A stretch of 64,000 nt of DNA from Candidatus Hadersleviella danica (GTDB lineage: Bacteria; Chloroflexota; Anaerolineae; Promineifilales; Promineifilaceae). Of this stretch, positions 40,558 to 51,747 are shown one piece after another. The notes beneath the pieces are model-generated. The model had not been told where the DNA came from, ran no database searches, and worked only from the letters and a program-made list of their open reading frames with translations. Each line of letters begins with the position of its first letter. Position 1 is the stretch's first letter. Both the position numbers and the translations under genes were made by a program. The stretch covers positions 1 through 64,000 of the forward strand of contig JADJSZ010000017.1 of NCBI GenBank assembly GCA_016711405.1, written 5' to 3'.

Positions 40558-43425
40558 CTACACACCAAATGGTTTGGCAATCCACGGCAAATCGGCCAGT
40601 TCTGGCGCTTGTTCCTCCAGCGGATAGCCCGTCATTAGTATCAGCGGCAATGTCGGGTACTTTTGCTGGATATGTTGGTAGAAAACAACGCCGCCCATCT
40701 CGGGCATCACCACATCACTTAGGATCAGGTCAATCTTATCATCCTCACTTTCGAGGATAGTGAGGGCGGCCGTGCCATTTTCCGCCTCCAAGACACGGTA
40801 TCCCAGTTCAGACAACATGCTGGCCACAGAACCCCGCAAACATGTTGTTATCCTCTATCAGCAAAATCGTTTCCGACCCCAAGATGGTTTGGTCTATGAC
40901 AAACGGCTCACTGTTTGGCGACACTGCTTCCCCGAACAGGGGCAGGTAAATCGTCATGGTGGTGCCTTCGCCCACCTTGCTGTCCACAATAATCGAGCCG
41001 TCGTGCTGTTTGACAATGCCATACACCTGCGCCAGTCCCAGCCCAGTGCCTTTGCCCGGAGCTTTGGTCGTAAAGAAGGGGTCAAAGATGCGCGGTAAAT
41101 GTTCTTTAGCGATACCCGTTCCTTCATCGGCAATGGCAATTTGCACCCAGTCGCCTGCCCCCAAATCAGGCACGGGTGGCTGTTGGTTTGGAGCAATAGA
41201 GAGGTGGGACAGGGCGAGGTGTAAACGGCCGCCATCGGGCATCGCATCAGCGGCGTTTAAGAGGATATTCATCAGGGCCTGTTGTAAGCGCGTGGGGTCG
41301 GCTATCACCACGAATTCACCCCTTCCGTAGGCCAACTCAAGTTGAATGGTTTCGGGCAGGATGTTTTTCAGCAGTTTGACCATTTCCTTGAGCAAAGGCA
41401 GTAAGTCAAGCGGCAGACGCGCCATGACCGAGTGGCGGCTGAAGTCAAAAATCTGGTTAATCATGCTCGAGGCGTGTGTGGCTTGCTCATAGATGATGTT
41501 CATCTTCTTTTGGTCGCTTTTGGACAAAGCGGCCGTTTTCTGCACCAGTTGGGTATACAAGATAATAATGCCCATCACATTGTTAAAGTCATGGGCAATG
41601 CCTGCGGCCAACTGACCCACCGTCGCCAAACGTTGTTGAACCTCCATATACTGCATATGCTCATGTTCGGTCGTTACATCACGCAGAAGTAACACCCAAT
41701 CCCCATCTCCTGTTGCCAGCGTAATCGGCCGCGCCCACAGCTCAAAATGCCCCCCCGCGTACTGCAAGGCGTGGCTGTGATTATCTGACGAGGAAAGCAG
41801 GCTGGTCAACGATTGATAGCCTAACGTTGTGACAGTTTCCCAACCTGTACGCTGGCCAGCCGTTGCAGAAGGGTCTGTCCCGCTGGATTAGCCAGCGTCA
41901 CCCGTCCGGCATTGTCGAGTAGCACCACCCCATCGGTACGGCATCCAGAATTTCTTGCAAACGCTGTTCTGCTCGGCTTGCTCCCTTTCCTTGCTTGCGC
42001 TGGGTAATATCCTCCACCAGAGCCAACAGATGAGTCACATCTCCTTCCCCATGGTCAGGCTGACACTGACGCACGCCCAGACAAGACGGCCGTCTTTCGG
42101 CAAAAATCGCTTCTATCACAAAATGGTCAATTTCCCCCACCACCAACTGCCTATAAAGAATCCGGTTAGGTGCTAGGTCATCGGGGTGGGTCAAGCTGAA
42201 AAAGTCCCGCGTCAGGAATTCCTCTTCCGTATAACCCAACAAATGGCAAAAGGCGGGGTTGGCTTGCAGAAAATTCCCGCGCATATTGGCGATGGCAATG
42301 CCCGTGACGGCCGCCATAAACAGGTGGCGAAAGCGCTGTTCGCTGGCCTGCAACGCGGCCTCATCCTGTTTGCGCTCGGTAATGTCGCGGAAATTAATCA
42401 CGATGGCGTTGACACTATCGTCGTGGAGCAAGTTGGTAAAGGTGCTTTCCACCCATAACCACTCGCCACTGCTGTGACGAAAACGGTATTGCACCGTCGG
42501 GGTCAGGGCTGGATTCTCGAATGTGCTGGCAATCGTCATCAGCACCCTATCGAGGTCTTCGGGGTGGGTATATTCCGCTGGGCTGGTGTGGATTCCACTG
42601 GTTTCTTCGTAACCAAATATGCGCAAGGCGGAGGGGCTGGCGAATATAATCCGGTCACTCATGTCTACCAGAGCGATCCCGTCGGGGGCATTCTCGATTA
42701 ATGCTTGGGAACGTCTCTCCACCCGACGCATGGCCTCGTCTACTCGCCGGCGCTCGGTTATATCGCGCAAAGAAGCCAACAGTGCGGGTTGCCCCTCCCA
42801 CTCAATCTCCGCCAGTCGTATCTCCGCCAGACAGCGACTGCCATCCGCCGCTGCAAATCCATATCGGCATAGTTGGTCACTGCGAGCGGAATCCCCACAT
42901 TCTGGCCAATTATCGTCTCGGGCGAGCGATTGAGCATCTCGCAAGCGGCCGGATTGGCTAACAACACGCGCCCTTCCAGATCCAACACCAGCATCCCGTC
43001 TATATTGCCGTTAATCACGTCGCGCAGTTGTGCTTTTTGGCCGCGCAAGGCATCCTCGGCCGCTTTAATGCGCATCATGGCCTGCACGCGGGCCACCAGT
43101 TCGCGGTTGGTGATGGGGCGCAGGAGATAGCCATCGGCTCCCATTTCCAAACCCTGCACCTGACTGTTAATGTCTTTTTGTACGCCTGAGATAATCAGGA
43201 CATAAATGGAAGCAAGTGGGGGTCGGCTTTCAGGTGACGCAATGCCTCAAAACCATCCATGTTGGGCATGTGCGCATCCAGCAAAATGAGGTCTGGCTGA
43301 TGGACCCGTGCCTGCAGTAAAACCTCCTTACCATCCCCAGCCACGTACACTTCATAGCCAGCGTCCGTCAGGATGCGCTGCATCATTTTCCGAATCAACG
43401 GGTCATCATCGAATGGGCATTTTGG
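40558..43425 (-). CDS. Multi-PAS hybrid histidine kinase with N- and C-terminal receivers, frame-disrupted
   Basis: About 950 residues in five fragments (shifts near 43200, 42860, 41920, 41830, 40840). Order: N-terminal receiver (FDDDPLIRKMM; phospho-Asp in LILLDAHMP; LLRPITN has Arg where Lys is usual), several PAS/PAC domains (three DITERK/DITQRK linker ends visible), and HisKA with phospho-His (GIAHDFNNVMG). HATPase follows (ILLNAADAMPDGG; DEGTGI; GLGLAQVYGIV), then a C-terminal receiver (LILSDVVMPEMGG; AKPFG) that stops one helix early. No membrane helix, so cytosolic. The start is lost in the poly-A/poly-C junction at 43426-43450. It follows the B12-sensor/kinase pair on the same strand and may be its phosphorelay partner. 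Confidence 0.85.
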
Positions 43426-43450
43426 GGGGGTTTTTTTTTTTTTGCCCGGG
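43426..43450. other. Homopolymer junction (G7-T14)
   Basis: TTTTGGGGGGG directly followed by about fourteen T. It disrupts the N-terminus of the hybrid kinase and resembles the suspect block at 8561-8883; probably an assembly seam. Confidence 0.6.
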
Positions 43451-43459
43451 CCGGCCGCA

Positions 43460-43595
43460 GGGCATCGGTTCGTAGTGGCGGCTGCGCCGACCCGACTGCA
43501 TGGCTCCCAATTCTGAGGGACTAAATCGTTTTTCGAGCAATTGGGTCGGTTCCGAGAAGATTCACTGGCTACATAGCAAACCGGCCACTACAAAC
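43460..43595. repeat. Palindromic REP-like elements
   Basis: GTAGTGGCGGCTGCGCCGACCCG and, in opposite sense, GCAAACCGGCCACTAC with complementary GTAGTGGC/GCCACTAC ends enclose about 85 bp between two kinase genes. No gene seen. Confidence 0.45.
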
Positions 43596-43612
43596 AAAAC
43601 ACACCTGAATCG

Positions 43613-44792
43613 TTATGAAAATCTTTGGTCATCCTGCGGCCGTAGAGGTATCGAGACAAAAAAGGTTGTCCCCTGCTCCAGTTTGCTCTCAAACCAGATT
43701 TTGCCCCCATGTCTTTCTACAATACGCTTGACAATGGCCAGCCCAAGACCAGTAGATTTCTCCCCATCGGTGCCTGTTTGCCCCTGCTGAAAGGGCTGGA
43801 ATAGATGGGATTGGTGTTCGGAGGTAATGCCGCGGCCATCATCTTTGACACTGATTAGAAAGTTTTCTTCCGCACGTTCTAAGCGGATGACAACCTTGTT
43901 TTCCGGCTCGGAGAATTTAATGGCGTTGCTAATCAGGTTATTGAGCACCTGTTCTATCTTGGCGCTGTCTACCACGGCTTTGGGAACTGTTTCGTCGAGT
44001 TGGTAGATAAGTTCAATCTGCTTGTGGGCGGCTATGGAGCGGTTGACGGCCGCGTTGGAAGTGATGAGAGAGGCTAAATTGACTGTGTCATATTCCAACT
44101 GCAAATTGCCCCCTTCAATTTTGGTTACGTCGAGCAGATCGTCTATCAGACGAGCCATAAATAGGGTGGCGTTGAAGATGACCTGTAAATATTCTTGCTG
44201 GGCGGGCTGGTCACTTATCCTGATGAGCAAATCGCTATAGCCCAGAATGGTGTGCAGGGGGCTACGCAAATCGTGGGCGGCCATCCCCAAAAAGTGATTT
44301 TTCTCGCGGTTTAGCCGCTCTAGTTCGGCGTTCTTTTTGGCAATTTCTCGTTGCATGACTACCAGTTCGTTGTTCAGGTAGCTAAGCTCGTTATACATGT
44401 TGTCGCCGCGAGATTGCTCTTTGAGGACAGTGCGCAGGGCATTGGTTTGTTCATTGTTGATGCGCATCATTTCGCCATACAACTTTTGGGCGACGGCAAA
44501 ATCTTCTGAGCCAACAATCAAAATGGTTTCGCCGACTGTGCCACCCACAAAACGAAGGGTTTTAATCTGAGTTGCCGTCGTGGTGATGTTAATTTCCCGC
44601 TCGAAAGCCACCCCTTTCGAGCGTATATCAGCCAAAAAGAAGAGGGCATTGGCTAGGGATCCGCTGGCGACCAAGCGGGTAAAGAAATTTCCCTTTGTGG
44701 ACTTGGATTTCCAGTTCAGGCGAATTGTGGAGAATGTCAATGATAGTGCCCTGTGTGTCACATAGTAGGGCTAGTCCTAATTTGTCGTTCAT
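43613..44792 (-). CDS. Histidine kinase coupled to B12-binding sensor
   Basis: About 392 residues. The start is the ATG at 44792 (MNDKLGLALLCDTQGTIIDI), not the internal one, because it lies 7 bp after the stop of the B12-binding gene. A frameshift near 44703 (ACAAAGGGAAA) joins it to the long frame. N-terminal PAS-like domain (about 1-130), coiled coil (about 140-175: LNNELVVMQREIAKKNAEL), HisKA with phospho-His (GMAAHDLRSPLHTI), HATPase (VLNNLISNAIKFSE; DDGRGI; STGLGLAIVKRI). No transmembrane segment, hence cytosolic and probably informed by the adjacent cobalamin protein. Confidence 0.9.
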
Positions 44793-44798
44793 TTCTAT

Positions 44799-45850
44799 TT
44801 ACCTTGCGGCGATTAGCCTCTCCGCAGAGGCTACGGCCGTCTCGGCATCCACCGCATAACCATCAGCCCCCACCTTGCGCCATAAGCCCGGCGAAAGATT
44901 AAACGGGTAGCCACCAACCAGCACCCGCGTCGTTAAACGGGTTTCGGCCCGCAGACTACTGATAATGCTGGTTACTTCACTCACATGAAAGGTCATTGTA
45001 ACCGACAAGGCCAAAACATCCGCCTTGTGCTCCATCACCGTTTGCAAAATGCTATGAGGTGGGGTATTGGCGCCCAAAAAATAGGTGTCCCAACCCTGCA
45101 TCTCGAAAAAATCGGCAACCATGCGTGCCCCGATTTCGTGCAGTTCGCCGCCCACACAGGCAATAACAGCGCGGCGGTCTTTGCGTTCGCCCGTAAAAAT
45201 GTAGGGGTAAAGTTGGGACATAATCATTTGGGTCGCGGCCGTGCAAAAATGCTCCTCGGCCACCCCAATCTGATTCGTTTGCCACAACCGCCCAATTTCC
45301 CGCTGGGTGCGCTGGAATACCTGCATGTAAATCGTTTTGACACTCGTTCCGCCTTGCACGGCATCGAGAATCATCTGCCCAGCGGTGCGCCGGTCGCCCT
45401 GCAGCAGGGTTTCCAGAAATTGGCGTGCCAAAACGTCCAGCGACCATCCCCTTCAATAAAGGAAGGCAGGGTCAGCGAGGTCTTGTCCATGGTTTGGGAG
45501 CCAGCATCTAACATCTTGAGTGCCACCTCTTTTTCGGCCGTGGGCAATTCTTCGGCCAGCACTTGGCGGATGCAGGCCAATGTGGTGGGCAAAACGTGGT
45601 CGGGGAAGTTAAGGTTGGCGAACAGCACTTTGACCCACGCCAGATATTCGCCGAACAGAAGTGGGTCATCGGCTTCGATAGCCTCGGCCAGATAGGTCAG
45701 ATGGTAGATGGTGTCACGGATGCTTTTTTGTCGGCCGCCCTCACCATACGACTCCCATAATTGGGACTGACCCTGATACTGCTGTTCAATACTCTTTTCC
45801 GCCAGTTCTTGCTGGTGACTGCGTAGGTAGATGGTTTGGTGGGAAATCAT
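44799..45850 (-). CDS. Cobalamin-binding sensor with CarH-type photoreceptor motifs
   Basis: About 350 residues, one frameshift near 45430 (between PSFIEGDG and LARQFLETLL). The N-terminal half is an all-helical domain (YGEGGRQKSIRDTIYHLTYLAEA); the C-terminal half is a helical cap plus Rossmann B12 domain. The cap shows W-x9-E-H (LWQTNQIGVAEEH; Trp codon at 45282-45284). The Rossmann part shows E-x-H-x-x-G (ELHEIGARM; lower-ligand His codon at 45138-45140) and a late LVGGYPF. W-x9-EH with E/DxHxxG is the signature of adenosylcobalamin photoreceptors of the CarH type. No MerR DNA-binding domain is present; output is presumably the coupled kinase. The ATG overlaps the exporter stop (ATGA). Confidence 0.85.
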
Positions 45851-47402
45851 AATCGCAACATTCTTCCCTGTTTATCCTGAGGCCATCTCGCGTTTAAGCC
45901 GAAACCATGCCACAAAAAGAGGAGAATACCTATCCCGGTGAGAGCCAGAAGCAATATGAGTGAGACACCTTGCCCCCGTAGCATCGCATTTTGCAAAAGG
46001 GAGGTGCTGTAGGTGGCAGGCAAAGACCACGAAACGATGTGTACTGGCCACCAGAAGCGGTGTAAGGCCAGAAAGAAGCCCGCAAAAAAGATGCTGGCCA
46101 GCAGTAAAACCATGGAGGATTGCACAGCTTGGCTATCGGTGCGGGCGGAAAGGGAGAAATTGAAACCGATGCCCAGCGAAGTAAAAAGGAGCGCGGCTAA
46201 TATGAGAATATATTCTCCCCAATCACCCAGCATAGGAACCTTGAGCACGTAGATAATGAGCAGGGTCAGAACGGTGGCCAACAAACCTGCCAGAAAAAAA
46301 TGGCTGATATATTTGCCAGTGAGCGTCTCAAATGCGGAAACAGGCGAGGCTCGGAAGAGTTCCATGGCTCCACTGCGGCGCTCTCGTACCAAGGATAAAG
46401 CGGCAATCGTCACCGCCATGTGCTGAAGCAACAGGGAAATAACCGCTGGCACAAAGAAATGGATGGGTTGCAGGGTGACATTGGTAATGCTGACCACTTC
46501 GCTACGAAAAGGGCTAACCAAAATATGAGAATCCACGCGCTGGAAATCGGTTAGCAAGGTTGCCGCTTCGTCTAACTCAATCTCTATCTCTTGGGTGAGG
46601 GCAATTTCGGCACTGAAATCGGCCGTATCCGCATCAAGTTCTCTTAGCGCGTCTATTTTTTCTTGTAACCTGTTGAGATGAGTCAAGACTAATTGGGATT
46701 CGCCATCGAGGGGCGACTCGCTGGTTTGTTCAATGGCACCTAAAAAAGCGAGGCTGGAAGCTGTAGCTAGGCGCAAAAAAGCCACCGAATTGTGTAACTC
46801 TTGTTGGGAACTCTCTGCGGCGGCTGTGTCACCTTCTTCTAACGCCTCCCGCATCATAGTCACACTGCTCAAAGCTACTTCCGTCTGCTCCTGAAGCGAT
46901 TCTGCCTCTACCTTGCCCTGCTCCGCCACAAACATCAACACTTGTTCATTAATCTTATCCGTATAGATGCGGCCGAGTATCCGCACATAGGCCTGTTCAT
47001 ACGGGTCAATTTCATAGTGGTAGAGGGTAATCACAGCCTGTTCATTGTTATTTATTCCTTCAGAAGGATCCTTTGGAACCACAATGACCAAGTCCACATC
47101 TTGATTTCGTAGACGACTATCGGCTTCGTCCGCATCATGGGTAATGCCCACAAACTCCAACTGCCCTTCAAATTGCTCGCTGTAGGTTTCGATCCATTCT
47201 TCCATGGGGCTATTTTCAGGCACCACAAATAAGGTGCGCAAGGTGCGCGATTCATCCTGATAGCCAATGCCAAATAGCAATAGAATTAAAAAGGGGCCAA
47301 TAATCAGGGTTAATAAGAGGCGGGGTTGGTGCATGACTTCAGCCCATTCTTTGCTGACAGGCACCAAATGCGGGTTATGGTTCGGAGAACGCTAGTTATC
47401 AC
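45847..47402 (-). CDS. ABC-2 type exporter permease
   Basis: About 518 residues. The start is taken at GTG 47402, 7 bp after AGGAG and overlapping the ATPase stop (GTGATAACTAG); one frameshift near 47365 links it to VSKEWAEV. N-terminal TM (LLLTLIIGPFLILLLFGIG), a large extracytoplasmic region (about 60-300) with helical segments, then five to six TMs (FFVPAVISLLLQHMAVTIAAL ... FFAGFFLALHRFWW ... LILLLALTGIGILLFLWHGF) with RERRSGAMELFRASPVS between them. Member of the ABC2_membrane_3 family exporting lipids, drugs or polymers. Substrate unknown. Confidence 0.9.
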
Positions 47403-48373
47403 TGTCTTTCTCCTGCATCAGTTTTAGAAAAACATCGTCAAAGGAAGGTTGATCCTCACGCAATGAGACCACTTCTAAGGCGGCCGTTTGCGTCCACTCC
47501 ATAAGTCCCGGAGAGCCACACTGGCATCCTCAACCAGTATCCGCCAAGTGTTGTCACCTACGGGATTTATCTCCCAGAGACAAATGGGAGGTCGGTAAGG
47601 GCTAGTAGCTTCTCCATCGGGAGCGGTTGGGCCAGTTGCATCAGAAGAATGTCGCCGCCGATGGCGTTGTGGCGCAATCCTGCGGGTGTATCTACGGTGA
47701 GCAGACGGCCGTTGGCCATCACCCCCACATAGTCACAATAAGCCGCTTCGTTGACATACTGCGTGGTAATAAACAGGGTGTGGCCTCTTTCTTGTAATGT
47801 GCGGAAATAATCCCAAAATTTATTGCGCAAAATGGGGTCTACGCCGCCGTCGGTTCATCCAAAACAGCAATTCAGGGTCATGCATCATGGTTGAGCGAGG
47901 CTCAAACGCCTCTGCATCCCCCCGAGATGTTGCGAGCAATTTTGTGGGCATGTTCGCTCAATTCCACCAGCTCAAGCATGGCTTTTAGGCTGGCCTGACG
48001 TTTCCCGCCAGCCCAGACCATAGAGTGAAGCGGTAAAATTCAGGTTTTGGCGCACGGTTAGGTCTGGGTACAGGACAAATTGTTGGGGCATGTAACCAAT
48101 GTTTTCGCGGTCTTGGCGGCGAAATTGTTGGGGGGCACGGCCTAACACGGACACTTCGCCAGAGGTAGGTTGTTGGGTACCAACGAGTAAGCGCACGGTC
48201 GTGGTTTTGCCACAGCCACTAGGCCCAATAAAGCCAAAAATCTTGCCTCGGGGCACGGCCAAGCTAATCTCATTAACGGCCGCCACACCGTCAAATTCTT
48301 TGGTGAGGTTATTGGTTATGATCACCAATGAAGGGTCAGTTGAAGGGTCGGTAGGTAAAGTTATTTCGGGCAT
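47392..48373 (-). CDS. ABC-2 type exporter ATP-binding protein, frame-disrupted
   Basis: About 325 residues in several frames (shifts near 47975, 47925, 47865, 47850, 47560, 47500). Start ATG 48373 (MPEITLPTDPST). Walker A GPSGCGKTTTV, Q-loop YMPQQFVLYPDLTV, signature region LSGGMQRRLSLA after repair, Walker B LLFLDEPTGGVDP after repair, H-loop region LFITTQYVNEA. The C-terminal regulatory tail ends FDDVFLKLMQEK before the TAG at 47392. Pairs with the downstream permease through overlapping stop/start. First gene of the exporter/B12-sensor/kinase operon. The 394-bp gap 48374-48767 shows no gene. Confidence 0.85.
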
Positions 48374-48767
48374 GAGAATTAATCCCCATCTGCGGCGCAC
48401 TGCTCTGGGGTGACGGGGTAAAAGGCCTAATGGGATAGCGAGTCTTTTGGGTAAACTCAGCCCCCCAAAAAAGGATTTGAGCGAATAGAAGACCCACAAC
48501 AGAATGACATTGAATGAGGGAATCGGCGACTCCGCAGATGGAGGGTAAGTTAATCATAGTGCTAACACTTCGCCGTGGTATCAGTCAGTCAGGTAGCATT
48601 TAACTCCGCCAATTGGGGGATATATGATTGAAGATGGGGCTGATTGCGTGACAAATCATTTTGGGGGATTTTTCAAAAGCAAGAAACGACACCTATTCTC
48701 ATAGAAAGATTGTTCAACCAATCAGGGTAGGGTGCTTAAAACGGATGTGCTACAATTTGGCCTCTGT

Positions 48768-48831
48768 CATTGGTCATTGGTTTATTGCTCCATTCACAAT
48801 TCACCATTGACCATTCACAATTCACCATTCG
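48768..48831. repeat. CATTCAC/CATTGGT heptamer array
   Basis: CATTGGTCATTGG, then CCATTCACAATTCACCATT twice in tandem. It abuts the dinG start codon and would be translated as HSQFTIDHSQFTIR if an upstream start were used. Confidence 0.65.
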
Positions 48832-48832
48832 C

Positions 48833-51654
48833 ATGTCTACATACGCCATTCTCGACCTCGAAACGACAGGGCTAGACCCCCGCACTTCCTCCATCATTGA
48901 AATTGGCATTTTGCTGTTGCAAGATGGCGAAGTGGTGGAGGAATACAGCACCTTCGTTCGGCCGCACACCGCCATCCCCCCCGAAATCACCGACATTACG
49001 GGCATTACCGATGCCATGGTGGCCGATGCCCCCAGCCTGTTCAAGCTCCGCGCCCAAGTGCGCCGCTTGCTGGCCGACCATGTCATCATCGGGCACAACG
49101 TCAGCTTTGATGTGGGCTTTTTGCAACAGGAAGAGATGGCGCTCCACAACCGCACCATTGACACCGTCACCCTCGCCTCGGTTTTGCTCCCCAACGCGGG
49201 GCGGTATGGGCTGGAATATCTGGCCAACTACCTCAATTTGCCCTTGCCCGAACACGGCCAAAGCCATCGCGCCCTCGATGATTGCCTGCTCACGGCCGAA
49301 CTCTTCCTCGCCCTCCACGAGCAAGCGGCCAAACTCGATGTGGCCATCCTGAGCGAAATTGCCGAAGCGGGCTTGCGGGTGGGCTGGGGCGAGGCGCGTT
49401 TTTTTGAGGAGGCGCTCAAAACGGCCGTGCGCGAAGCGTATAGCGGCGGCAAAAAAGCCCCCGCCAAAGCGGGCCGCCACCAAAAAGAGCTGTTCAAACC
49501 ACCTGCCATCGAAGCCAAAACCCTAACCCCCAAAGAAAAGCCCGACCAAATCCCCAGCGAGGAAATTTTGGGCATGTTTGGCCCCAAGGGGAACTTCGCC
49601 CGCACCTTCACAGGCTTCGAGGCGCGGGCAGAGCAGGTGGATATGGTCTCGGCCGTTATTCAGGCGTTCAACGAGGGCAAACATTTGCTCATCGAGGCGG
49701 GCACGGGCACAGGCAAGAGCGTTGGGTATCTGTTGCCAGCCGCTTTTTGGGCAGTGCTCAACGGCCGTCGCGTCGTCGTCTCCACCAACACCATCAACCT
49801 GCAAGACCAACTCGTCCAAAAAGACATCCCCGAACTCCAGCGCGTCTTGCCCTTCGAGTTTCGCGCCACGGTGCGCAAGGGGCGGAGCAACTACGTGTGT
49901 ACGCGGCTCTTCCAACAATTGCGCCACAAAGGGCCGCAATCGGCCGAGGAGATGGCCTTGTACGGCCGTATGCTCGTCTGGCTCCCCCAAACCATCACGG
50001 GCGACAAAGGGGAAATCACCCTGCGCAACTTGGACGAGCGGCTGATGTGGGACAAGCTGAGCGCCGACAACGACATTTGCACCAGCGAACTGTGCGCCGA
50101 AAACCGTTGCCCGCGCCACATCGCCCAACGCCGCGCCGATACGTCGCATGTGGTCATCGTCAACCACGCCCTCCTGCTTTCCGATTTGGCCAACGAGAAC
50201 CACATCTTGCCCCCCTTCCAAGATTTAATCGTGGATGAGGCGCACCACCTCGAGTTGGCCGTGACCAGCGGCCTCAGTTTTGAGGCGGATAAGCGCGTGC
50301 TAGAGCGCACGGTGCAGGATGTGGTACGGCCGAATGCGGGTCTGCTCGACCAGATGACGGGCAAAACGAACATGATTGCCCCCGACCAACGCGCCGCCCT
50401 CAATGGCCTCGTCAACAAAGTGCAAGAGGCGGCCAGTTTGGCCATGGTGCGCCTCGATGAGTTTTTCGCCACCTTACACTACTTTTTGCAAGATTATGTG
50501 CGCGGCCGTAGCAATTTTGCCCAACAAGTGCGCCTGACAGCGGCCGAACGCGCCCAACCCAACTTCGACGAAGTCACCTTGGGCTGGGACAACCTCAACA
50601 AACCGCTCTACAACATGGTCAAATCGCTCAAAAGCATTGCCGAGGTGGTGGTTGAGTTGGCCGAGAGCTACGAGATTGACGACGTTGAATTGCTCATCCA
50701 AAGCGTCACCACCGCCTTGCGGGGGCTGGAAGAGACGCGCACCAACATCGAAAACATCATTGCCGACCCCAAGCCCGATTTTATTTATTGGGCGGAAATT
50801 ATGAAGGACAAGCTCTCGCTCCACGCCGCGCCATTGCATGTGGGACCGCTGGTGGAGGAATATATTTTCCACGCCAAAGAGACGGTTGTGCTGACCAGTG
50901 CCACGCTTCGCACAGCCCCCGCTTTTGGCGAAACAGAGCCATCGTTCAGCTACATTCGCCAACGGCTCCACGCCCACGATGCCTATGAACTCGCGCTCGG
51001 CTCGCCCTTCGATTACAAGGCCAACGCCCTGCTCTATTTGGCCACCGACATGCCCGAACCGAACCAGCCCGGCTATGACCGGTACGTGGCGCAAGCGCTC
51101 ATAGATTGTGCGGTGACAATGAGCGGCCGTACCCTCGCTCTGTTCACCTCTTACCAGCACATGCGCGAAATCACCCAACAAATTCGGGAGCCGTTGCGCC
51201 GGGCAGGCATCACCGTGTTGGCGCAATCCGATGGCGGCTCACGCCAGCAAATTACAGACCAATTCCGCGACCCCAATAGCAAGACGATTTTGCTGGGCAC
51301 AAAGTCGTTTTGGGAGGGGGTGGACATCCCCGGCGACAATTTGCAGGTGGTGGTGCTTGTCAAAATCCCGTTTGATGTGCCCTCAGACCCCGTTTTTGCG
51401 GCGCGTTCGGAGACGTTTGACAACTCCTTTTTCGAGTATTCGATTCCCGAGGCGGTGCTGAGATGGCGGCAGGGATTCGGCCGTCTCATTCGCCGCAAAA
51501 GCGATGAGGGGTGGTGCTCGTGCTGGATAAGCGGGTGCTCTCCAAACGCTACGGCCAAGCATTCACCGATGCCCTCCCCGAATGCACCACCATCCGCCAA
51601 CCCACCACCCGCATCCCCGAATTGCTGGTGCGCTGGTTTAAGCGGGAGAAGTGA
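48833..51654 (+). CDS. dinG: DinG-family helicase with N-terminal DnaQ-like exonuclease
   Basis: About 940 residues. Exonuclease domain (DEDDh): YAILDLETTGLDP, HNVSFDVGFL, HRALDD. Helicase: Walker A IEAGTGTGKSVGYLL, motif Ia VSTNTINLQDQL, four iron-sulfur Cys (356, 416, 421, 426; NYVC, DICTSELC, ENRC), DEAH box VDEAHHLE, TSATL, GTKSFWEGVDIPGDNL, and the final arginine-finger box RQGFGRLIR. Frameshift near 51510: one G missing from GAGGGGTGG; the repaired tail ends LLVRWFKREK, stop at 51654. XPD/DinG enzymes unwind DNA, including R-loops and G4; the exonuclease fusion is typical of Firmicutes and Chloroflexota. Start at 48833 excludes repeat-encoded residues. Confidence 0.94.
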
Positions 51655-51747
51655 TTCGTCCTCGTCCCTCGTCCTTTGTCATTTGGAACTTCGGCCGTTC
51701 CCGTGTCGTTGTAAGGGGTGTCTAACCACGACAAGGAGATTTTAACC

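Noticed and set aside
45851..48400. Cobalamin riboswitch for the B12-sensor operon
   Set aside because: I looked upstream of the operon and could not find a B12-box-like sequence or typical structure.
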